A DNA stretch of 13,055 nucleotides from contig JBQTHV010000185.1 in NCBI GenBank assembly GCA_052389555.1, positions 1 through 13,055 of the forward strand, read 5' to 3'. Under the pieces are notes generated by a model. That model was not told the origin of the DNA, did not search any database, and was given only the letters and a program-made list of their open reading frames with translations. Shown one piece after another: positions 1 through 5,460 of this stretch (positions are counted from its first letter, which is position 1; each line of letters begins with the position of its first letter). This DNA is from JABFSM01 sp052389555. GTDB taxonomy: Bacteria; Gemmatimonadota; Gemmatimonadetes; Gemmatimonadales; GWC2-71-9. The translations under genes were made by a program, and so were the position numbers.

Positions 1-558
1 TCAGTTCTTCGGGGCCAGGTACGGGAACGAGGCGCTGAACGGACTGTCGCTGGCGACGTTGTCGGTGGTCAGACCGGCCTTTCCCTGAGCGCCGGCGGGA
101 TCGATTCCGAACGGATCGCCGAACAGCGCCAGAAGTCCCAGATCAACCACATCATCGCTGAGCTTTCGCCCGCCCCAGCCGTTGCCGAGCTGCGGCAACC
201 AGGTGAGCCAGCCGGCGGTATCGGCCGGCTTGTCGGTCTGCACGATCAGCATGTCGGGAAGCAGAACGGCAGCCAGCGTGTTTGCCAGCGCCTGATTTCT
301 GCCGGCCACTCCGGTCACGAAGCTCTTGAACTCGTCACCGATCATGGCCACGTCCTCGGCCGGGCCGATCGCGGCGTGCTGGGGGTGGCTCCGCTTGGCG
401 AGGAATACCTCGCTCACGAGCGGATTGCCGAGCCGCTGGATTTGATCGTACATCCTCGGCCCGCCGGGCCCGGTCGCCTCGTCATTGCAGCCAACAGCGG
501 CCATCATGAGCGCCAGCGAGGCGAGTCCAAGAGGGGTACGTGGGGTTGCCATCGTCAT
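1..558 (-). CDS. DUF4331 C-terminal-half lipoprotein
   Basis: The 185-residue product has an N-terminal hydrophobic stretch ending in a lipobox (MMAAVGC, Cys24), so it is predicted to be exported and lipid-anchored; Asn at +2 suggests the outer membrane. The mature part starts with PRMYDQIQRLGNPLVSEVF, which matches the opening of the C-terminal half of DUF4331 proteins as I know them. DUF4331 proteins are normally one secreted chain of about 450-500 residues with no known biochemical role. Here the N-terminal half is the separate gene at 593-1300, ending 34 nt upstream on the same strand, so the two form an operon. The chosen ATG (556-558) has AGGA 8 nt upstream; an ATG two codons later is less well placed. 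The TGA stop occupies the first three bases of the window, so the gene is complete. Family is fairly certain, function unknown. Confidence 0.8.
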   Translation of the reverse strand: MTMATPRTPLGLASLALMMAAVGCNDEATGPGGPRMYDQIQRLGNPLVSEVFLAKRSHPQHAAIGPAEDVAMIGDEFKSFVTGVAGRNQALANTLAAVLLPDMLIVQTDKPADTAGWLTWLPQLGNGWGGRKLSDDVVDLGLLALFGDPFGIDPAGAQGKAGLTTDNVASDSPFSASFPYLAPKN

Positions 559-592
559 TGGTCGGTTCCTATGGAAAGAGTTCGCCTGGTCG

Positions 593-1300
593 TTAGCGGC
601 TGATGGTGCCCCAGATCCCGAGCTTGCCGCCGCCGCCCGCCGTGAGCTGGGAGACGGGCAACTCCACCACGATCGTCAGCACGTTGAATCCCGCGATGTA
701 GTTCTGCGCCTGGCCGGCGGGCCGGAAGGCACCGGCCGAGGGCGAGGCCGGGAGCTGCGACAGGGGGCCCGTCGATGGCCGCCGATCGGGAATGATCCGG
801 AAGAACTGCTCAAGATCGAGGAAGAAGGGATCATCCCGGACGCCGACAAACACCTGGAGTCCGTTCGGGCCGCCCAGATTGGCGTTGAGAGCACCCTCAA
901 GGACGGGATCGACCGAGGATACCGTGTTCGCCATCGCGCCCAATACCGGCGGCGCTATCGGTCCACGGACCTCGACGGTCTGCGAGGCACCGGTTCCGTT
1001 GAACGTCAGCTGGATGACTCGGTCCTCGCTCGCGTCACCGGTGTTGTCGATCTTGAATTGATAGAGCTGGTTGGGATCGAAGCCCGCGCTAGCACTCGCC
1101 CCGGGGGTAAGAAAGGCCCGGGTATTCATCACCAGGACGATTCGGCCGGCGGCCGGGCTCGGAAACACATACACGTCCGTCATGTCCTGCAACGGATTGA
1201 GCTCGACGTTCGGTGAATCCTGGTGATCCGAGGCCAGGACGACCGCCCCGGTTCCCAGGGCCAGGGCCGCGATGGCTAACCCGGCAGACACGCGATTCAT
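593..1300 (-). CDS. DUF4331 N-terminal-half secreted protein
   Basis: This 235-residue protein begins with a Sec signal peptide (residues 1-23, likely cut after VLA). The mature N-terminus SDHQDSPNVELNPLQDMTDV is the usual opening of DUF4331 domains (Ser-x-His-x-x-x-Pro type). It continues with VFPSPAAGRIVLVMNTRAFL and FDPNQLYQFKIDNTGD, both in keeping with the beta-rich N-terminal half of that family, and stops right after LGIWGTISR, the point where full-length members run on into the half encoded by the next gene. ATG at 1298-1300 has a strong AGGAG 8 nt upstream. The gene is first in a two-gene operon with 1-558 and is divergent from the DUF4383 gene. It is probably periplasmic or secreted; the substrate or partner is not known, though the lipoprotein downstream is the obvious partner by inference. 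Confidence 0.83.
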   Translation of the reverse strand: MNRVSAGLAIAALALGTGAVVLASDHQDSPNVELNPLQDMTDVYVFPSPAAGRIVLVMNTRAFLTPGASASAGFDPNQLYQFKIDNTGDASEDRVIQLTFNGTGASQTVEVRGPIAPPVLGAMANTVSSVDPVLEGALNANLGGPNGLQVFVGVRDDPFFLDLEQFFRIIPDRRPSTGPLSQLPASPSAGAFRPAGQAQNYIAGFNVLTIVVELPVSQLTAGGGGKLGIWGTISR

Positions 1301-1383
1301 GGCTTACGCTCCTGATGTGGTGGTTCCGCCTCCATTCCTCTGCTACGCCGCTCAAACCGAAACGGATTGGTCGAGGCGGCTTG

Positions 1384-1399
1384 CCGGTTCAGGAACCGG
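1384..1399. promoter_or_regulatory. Inverted repeat in divergent promoter region
   Basis: The 135-nt gap between the divergent DUF4331 and DUF4383 genes contains a perfect inverted repeat with 7-bp arms (CCGGTTC at 1384-1390, GAACCGG at 1393-1399) and a 2-bp centre. It lies inside the 17-bp spacer of a weak sigma70-like pair on the plus strand, TTGCCG (1381-1386) and TACTCT (1404-1409), about 27 bases before the DUF4383 start codon. That arrangement would suit a dimeric repressor or activator site, but the -10 match is poor and no regulator gene is nearby. The inverted repeat is seen; the promoter and operator roles are inferred. Confidence 0.3.
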
Positions 1400-1435
1400 G
1401 CGGTACTCTCTCCGGTCCCCATTCAAGGAGCGACC

Positions 1436-1813
1436 ATGGTTGGTACCTTCGCGAGAGTGCTGGGGGTCGTGTTCGTGGCGGTCGGGATTCTCGGGTTCTT
1501 CCCCTCCCTCACGCCGGACGGGAACCTGCTCGGCTATTTCCCGGTGAATACCCTTCACAACATCGCGCACATCGTGTTGGGGCTCTGGGGATTGGCGGCG
1601 GCCAACTCGATGAGCGGCGCGGTGACCTACATGAAGTCGATCGCGGTGATCTATGCACTGCTCGCCGTGCTCGGTCTCATCGCCGCGACCAATACGCTGT
1701 TCGGGCTCATGCCGCTCCATGGAGCGGACGTGTGGCTGCACGCCGGGCTGGCAGTGGTGGCGGGGTACCTCGGGTTCGGTCCGCCGGCCAAGGCCGTTGC
1801 GCCAGCGGCCTAA
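1436..1813 (+). CDS. DUF4383 domain membrane protein
   Basis: This 125-residue integral membrane protein has four hydrophobic segments: about residues 5-24, 42-60, 68-86 and 99-115. The motifs NTLHNIAHIVLGLWGLAAA, then LFGLMPLHGADVWLHAGLAV, are characteristic of DUF4383, a family of small four-helix bacterial membrane proteins of unknown function. The start is the ATG at 1436-1438 because AAGGAG sits 5 nt upstream (1425-1430); an in-frame start at 1367 would add 23 residues that are not hydrophobic and not part of the family. It is transcribed divergently from the DUF4331 pair. Immediately downstream is the heptamer repeat array, with no obvious terminator between. Family call is firm, role unknown. 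Confidence 0.85.
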   Translation: MVGTFARVLGVVFVAVGILGFFPSLTPDGNLLGYFPVNTLHNIAHIVLGLWGLAAANSMSGAVTYMKSIAVIYALLAVLGLIAATNTLFGLMPLHGADVWLHAGLAVVAGYLGFGPPAKAVAPAA

Positions 1814-1830
1814 CCCGAGAAGAAGAGAGC

Positions 1831-1944
1831 GGTAAGAGGTAAGAGGTAAGAGGTAAGACGTAAGAGGTGAGGCGTAACCGCCCGTGGTGCTCATCTCTCA
1901 CTTCTCACCTCTTACCTCTCACCTCTTACCTCGTACCCCTCACT
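1831..1944. repeat. Inverted array of 7-bp repeats
   Basis: The left arm (1831-1879) is seven tandem heptamers: four GGTAAGA, then CGTAAGA, GGTGAGG and CGTAACC. A 16-nt centre (1880-1895) is followed by a right arm of seven heptamers (1896-1944) in the opposite orientation, alternating mainly TCTCACC and TCTTACC, with diverged TCGTACC and CCTCACT at the end. Arms are therefore equal in length (49 bp each) and could fold as an imperfect long hairpin. The right arm ends 3 nt before the GTG start of the oxidoreductase, so it fills its upstream leader. Because the unit is 7 bp, all three frames read as Leu/Thr/Ser/Pro-rich heptads, which creates false N-terminal extensions. Related units recur at 3131-3158. 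Function unknown. Confidence 0.9.
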
Positions 1945-1947
1945 CCC

Positions 1948-3129
1948 GTGCCTGCCTACCGCTACCTGATCGTCGGCGGCAGCATGACGGCCGATGCGGC
2001 CGTCCGGGGCATTCGCGAGCTCGACGGCACCAGCCCGATCGGGGTGCTGAGCGCCGAAGCCGATCCTCCCTATGCCCGGCCCCCCCTCTCCAAGGCGCTC
2101 TGGAAGGGAGAGCCGTTCGAGTCCGTGTGGCGGAACACGAACGAGGTCGGGGTTGATCTCAAGCTCAACTGCCGGGTCGCCAACCTCGACCTGGCGGCGA
2201 AGACCGCGATTGACGATCGCGGTATCGGGTACCGCTTCGACCGCCTGCTCCTTGCAACCGGGGGGACCCCGCGCCGGTTTCCCTTTGGCGGCGAGGAAAT
2301 CATCTATTTCCGGACGCTCGACGATTACCGGCGGCTGCGCGCCCTTGCCGATGGCAAGCCCAATGTGGCCGTGATCGGTGGCGGCTTCATCGGCTCGGAA
2401 ATCGCAGCCGCGCTGGCCATGCATGGATGTCGGGTGACGCTTCTCTTCCCCGAGGCTGGTATCGGCGCCCGGCTGTTTCCCGCCGATCTGGCCCGGTTCC
2501 TGGTGGATTTCTATCGAGAGAAGGGGGTGGACGTGCGTCCGGGCGAGCAGGTGGCCGGCGTCGCCCGGAACGGCTCCCCTACCGAGATCGAGCTGCAAAG
2601 TGGCGGCCGCGTCACCGCCGACGCCATTGTAGCGGGCATCGGCATCACCCCTATTACGCAGCTTGCCCAGGCGACCGGCCTTGCCGTCGGAGATGGAATC
2701 GAGGTCGATGCGGAATTACGCACCACCCACCTCGACGTCTTCGCAGCGGGCGATGTCGCCCGCTTCAATGCGCCGGCGCTCGGCGAGCGGATCCGGGTCG
2801 AGCACGAGGACAATGCCCTCACCATGGGCCGGGCCGCCGGCCGGGCCATGGCGGGCGACCCCACGCCGTACGAGCACCTTCCCTTCTTCTATTCGGATCT
2901 CTTCGAGCTGGGCTACGAGGCGGTGGGCGAGCTCGATCCGCGCGGCGAGGTCGTTGCCGACTGGAAGGAGCCATTCCGCGAGGGCGTGATCTATTACATA
3001 AGGAAAGGCCGGGTGCGCGGCGTGCTGCTCTGGAACACCTGGGGGCAGGTGGACGCCGCTCGGCAGCTGATCCGCAACGCCGGCCCCTTCCGTTCGACTG
3101 ACCTCATCGGTCGGCTGCCCGTCGGCTAG
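1948..3129 (+). CDS. AIF/ferredoxin-reductase-like FAD oxidoreductase
   Basis: The 393-residue protein is a cytoplasmic pyridine nucleotide-disulfide reductase-fold flavoenzyme, expected to pass electrons between NAD(P)H and a small redox protein or quinone. An N-terminal FAD Rossmann motif (YLIVGGSMTADAA, residues 6-18) is followed by the conserved ARPPLSK, an NAD(P)H-binding VAVIGGGFIGSE (140-151) and the second FAD contact DVFAAGD (263-269). The C-terminal part (FYSDLFELGYEAVGELD, GVLLWNTWGQVDAARQLI) resembles apoptosis-inducing-factor-type reductases. I chose GTG at 1948: anything earlier, such as the in-frame ATG at 1867, translates the heptamer repeats, and the next ATG (1984) would remove the FAD motif. 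There is no Shine-Dalgarno in the repeat-derived leader. The usual third glycine of the FAD motif is serine (Ser12). The electron partner cannot be told from the sequence. Confidence 0.85.
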   Translation: MPAYRYLIVGGSMTADAAVRGIRELDGTSPIGVLSAEADPPYARPPLSKALWKGEPFESVWRNTNEVGVDLKLNCRVANLDLAAKTAIDDRGIGYRFDRLLLATGGTPRRFPFGGEEIIYFRTLDDYRRLRALADGKPNVAVIGGGFIGSEIAAALAMHGCRVTLLFPEAGIGARLFPADLARFLVDFYREKGVDVRPGEQVAGVARNGSPTEIELQSGGRVTADAIVAGIGITPITQLAQATGLAVGDGIEVDAELRTTHLDVFAAGDVARFNAPALGERIRVEHEDNALTMGRAAGRAMAGDPTPYEHLPFFYSDLFELGYEAVGELDPRGEVVADWKEPFREGVIYYIRKGRVRGVLLWNTWGQVDAARQLIRNAGPFRSTDLIGRLPVG

Positions 3130-3130
3130 T

Positions 3131-3158
3131 CACCTCTCACCTCTCACCTCTCACCTCC
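3131..3158. repeat. Second heptamer cluster, 4 units
   Basis: Four tandem heptamers (CACCTCT three times, then CACCTCC) fill almost the whole 29-nt gap between the stop codons of the convergent oxidoreductase and symporter genes. The unit is the same family as the right arm of the array at 1896-1944, with the TCTCACC variant dominating. There is no inverted partner here and no U-tract, so it is not a standard terminator. On the minus strand it reads as a run of GAGGTGA units, which look like Shine-Dalgarno sequences but precede no start codon. Confidence 0.85.
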
Positions 3159-4511
3159 TCACGCAGGGCTTTCATCCCGGCCGGCCAAGTCGAGTCCTTC
3201 GACTGCCGGCACGTCGGCAGGGGTCCAGACCCGCTCGCTCCGGGCCACGAATGCCGTAGCGGTAAGATCGCCGCCCACGTTCACCATCGTGCGGGTCATA
3301 TCGAGGATTCGATCAACCCCAAGCACGATCGCAATGCCCTCGGCCGGAACCCCGAACATCGTCAGGATGCCAACCAACAATGGAATCGAGCCGCCCGGCA
3401 CGCCTGCCGCCCCCACCGCGGTAATCACCGCCATGATCATCACCACCACCATCTGCCCGAGCCCGAGCTGGATCCCAAAGACCTGGCAGAGGAAGATCAC
3501 CGTCATCCCCTCGAACAGCGCGGTGCCATTCATGCACATCGTGCTGCCCAGCGGCAGGACAAAGCCCGCAATCTGCTGCGGAATACCCAGGTTCTGCTGC
3601 GCCGTGGCCAGGGCGGTGGGCAGCGTCGCACTGCTCGAGCTGGTTGAAAACGCCGTCACCAGGGCGGCACGAATCCGGGAGAAGAACTGCCGCGGAGAGA
3701 GTCCCACCAGAAACCGCACGATCACCGAGATACTGCCAAACAGATGGAGCAGCAGCGTGCCCAGCACCGTGATCACATACCAGGCCAGCGGCTTGAGCAG
3801 GTGGAACCCGAACCGAGAGGTCACCCCGAAAATGAGGGCCAGCACCCCGTAGGGAGCCAGCCGCATCGCGATCTCCACGATCTTGATCACCACGTCGTTG
3901 AGGGCGCGCAAGACCCCGATCATCGGCTGGGCGCGTTCTTCCTTGATGAGGGTAAGCGCCGCGCCGAAAATGATCCCGAAGAAGATGATCCCCAGCATGT
4001 CGAGATCGGCAGCGGAGCGCACCGGATTCCGGGTGACGATGTTCACCAGGGTCTCGATGCCGAACCGGGAGGTTTGCGCGGCTTCCACTCGCGAGGCGGC
4101 ATCCCCAGCGTAGGTGGTGAGCAGCTCCTGCCGGACTGCGGTGTCGAGCTGCTCCCCGGGGCGGGTTAGGCTCACCACGACGAGGCCCAGGGTGGCCGCC
4201 AGGGCGGTGGAGAGCAGGAAGTAGGCGATGGCCTTGGCACCCACCCGGCCCACCCGCCGGAGATCGCCCAAGCCCGCCACTCCCAGCGAGATCGAGGCGA
4301 AGACCAGCGGGATCACGATCATGAACAGGAGCCGGAGGAAGATCTGACCCACCGGACCGGCAAGGTACTTGTTCACCCACTCGACTACCGCGTGGGTCCC
4401 GCCGAGGGTCTGGTTGGCGGTGATCCCGAGCACCGCCCCCAGGAGGAGTCCCAACAGAATCTTGGTATGGAGCTTCGTGCCCTTCCCGGTGTTCCCGATC
4501 GATTCGGCCAT
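3159..4511 (-). CDS. Dicarboxylate/amino acid:cation symporter (DAACS)
   Basis: The 450-residue polytopic inner-membrane protein belongs to the GltP/GltT/DctA family, which imports glutamate, aspartate or C4-dicarboxylates with Na+ or H+. Hallmarks: the serine-rich HP1 tip STSSSSATLP (289-298), the TM7 motif at CMNGT (326-330), the HP2 tip AGVPGGSIPLL, and the TM8 substrate motif DRILDMTRTMVNV starting at Asp400. Asp404, Arg407, Thr408 and Asn411 have the spacing of the aspartate-binding residues in the archaeal GltPh structure, so an acidic substrate is likely. The TM7 cation motif is CMNGT rather than NMDGT, which may alter ion coupling. Length is normal for the family. The ATG at 4509-4511 has no good Shine-Dalgarno. 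A 137-nt gap with no clear promoter or terminator separates it from rpiB upstream. Confidence 0.92.
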   Translation of the reverse strand: MAESIGNTGKGTKLHTKILLGLLLGAVLGITANQTLGGTHAVVEWVNKYLAGPVGQIFLRLLFMIVIPLVFASISLGVAGLGDLRRVGRVGAKAIAYFLLSTALAATLGLVVVSLTRPGEQLDTAVRQELLTTYAGDAASRVEAAQTSRFGIETLVNIVTRNPVRSAADLDMLGIIFFGIIFGAALTLIKEERAQPMIGVLRALNDVVIKIVEIAMRLAPYGVLALIFGVTSRFGFHLLKPLAWYVITVLGTLLLHLFGSISVIVRFLVGLSPRQFFSRIRAALVTAFSTSSSSATLPTALATAQQNLGIPQQIAGFVLPLGSTMCMNGTALFEGMTVIFLCQVFGIQLGLGQMVVVMIMAVITAVGAAGVPGGSIPLLVGILTMFGVPAEGIAIVLGVDRILDMTRTMVNVGGDLTATAFVARSERVWTPADVPAVEGLDLAGRDESPA

Positions 4512-4648
4512 GGCAGTGGTCGCGGTTTGGCGGTTCAGAAACGGCAGGGCCAGAAAGCTACGCGGTTCCCCGGGACGCTGCCATTGGGCACCGGCCGGGG
4601 CTCTTGAACTGAGTGGACCGGGCTGGTGAGGCGCTGGATCGGCGCGGG

Positions 4649-5080
4649 CTAGTCCTGATCCAGCTTGGCAATCCGCGGCTGGTGCCGCTCGCCCTCGAAC
4701 GGCATCGCAAGCCAGGCTTCGACAATCGCGAGGGCCTCACTCAGCGAGAGGAGCCGTTGACCCAGGGCCAGCATATTCGCATCGTTGTGGGCCCGGGCCA
4801 GCCGGGCCGACTCCACGTTCCAGCATAACGCGCACCGCACACCCTTGAAGCGGTTCGCGGCCATCGCCTCGCCCTGCCCCGATCCGCCCAGCACGATCCC
4901 ACGATCGAAGGCGCCCTCGGCAACTGCGCGCGCCACCGGCTTCACGAAATCGGGGTAGTCCACCACCGCCTCCGAATCAGTCCCGAAGTCGGAAACCTGG
5001 TGCCCCCGATCACGAAGCCAGCCGGCCAGCTGGGTCTTGTATCGGTAGCCGGCGTGATCCGAACCGATGGCGATCCGCAC
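4649..5080 (-). CDS. rpiB: Ribose-5-phosphate isomerase B
   Basis: RpiB interconverts ribose 5-phosphate and ribulose 5-phosphate in the cytoplasmic pentose phosphate pathway. The 143-residue length fits the family. Motifs: N-terminal IAIGSDHAGY, DYPDF (41-45), GGSGQGEAMAANR (65-77) and ARAHNDANM. The residue aligned with the catalytic Cys of E. coli-type RpiB is Gly65; instead Glu71 follows in GSGQGE, as in the actinobacterial enzymes that use Glu as base. Two cysteines (83, 86) lie just after but are not the classical one. The start is a GTG at 5078-5080, directly after the TGA (5081-5083) of the upstream small membrane protein, so it is probably translated by coupling. Some members of this subtype act on other sugar phosphates such as allose 6-phosphate, but nothing here points to that. 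Confidence 0.92.
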   Translation of the reverse strand: MRIAIGSDHAGYRYKTQLAGWLRDRGHQVSDFGTDSEAVVDYPDFVKPVARAVAEGAFDRGIVLGGSGQGEAMAANRFKGVRCALCWNVESARLARAHNDANMLALGQRLLSLSEALAIVEAWLAMPFEGERHQPRIAKLDQD

Positions 5081-5362
5081 TCAGCGACGCCGCGACCCGC
5101 CCCTGCCCCCGCCCCCGTCCCCCACCGGCTCATGCTCGGCTCCGCCGCTTCCGGCCGAGCCGAACTTGGGCGCTACCATCCCGTCCGACTTGGTGAACGG
5201 CGGCGCTTTCGGAATCGATTCCACAGGTGGCCGCTGCTTCGCGGCCGGGGGTCGCAAGGGCTCCGTCGAGCCCGGATGACTCCAGGTGCGACTCCATAGC
5301 CACAAGAGCATCACTACCCCCCCGACCACGAGGGCGAGCAGAATCACGGTTCCCAGGTTCAT
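5081..5362 (-). CDS. Small single-pass membrane protein, unknown
   Basis: I do not recognise a family. The 93-residue product has one strong transmembrane segment at the N-terminus (TVILLALVVGGVVMLLWLW, residues 5-23), then a proline/lysine-rich region and a low-complexity tail with GDGGGGRGGSRRR at the end. The ATG at 5360-5362 has GAGG 6 nt upstream, so I prefer it to the in-frame GTG at 5497, which would overlap the divergent PBP gene. Its TGA abuts the GTG of rpiB, a layout that suggests coupled translation and constant co-expression. It may be a general membrane or envelope protein with a positively charged end; which side the tail faces is not clear. Coding potential rests on the hydrophobic segment, the ribosome site and the tight junction with rpiB. 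Confidence 0.65.
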   Translation of the reverse strand: MNLGTVILLALVVGGVVMLLWLWSRTWSHPGSTEPLRPPAAKQRPPVESIPKAPPFTKSDGMVAPKFGSAGSGGAEHEPVGDGGGGRGGSRRR

Positions 5363-5460
5363 GACCAGCCTCGCTTTCTCCCGCTGGCGAAAAACTGCCA
5401 GGCTTCGGTACGCCTGCCCAGAGGGGAGACCGAGCCGCCAGGAGTCCTCGGACACACGGA
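5363..5460. promoter_or_regulatory. Divergent promoter region, PBP and small protein
   Basis: This 98-nt gap separates the divergent small membrane protein and penicillin-binding protein genes and should hold both promoters. No convincing sigma70 -35/-10 pair is visible on either strand. A short hairpin CTGGC/GCCAG (5384-5388 and 5397-5401) with an A-rich loop lies in the leader of the minus-strand gene, 22 bases ahead of its ATG. The role is inferred from position only. Confidence 0.3.

Noticed and set aside
485..1216. A 243-codon plus-strand open frame
   Set aside because: It lies antisense to both DUF4331 genes, has Arg/Gly-rich shadow composition and no motif.
1831..1944. CRISPR array
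   Set aside because: The units are 7 bp, contiguous and without spacers, and no cas gene is present.
3131..3158. Bidirectional terminator between convergent genes
   Set aside because: Pure direct repeats cannot form a stem by themselves and there is no T-run.
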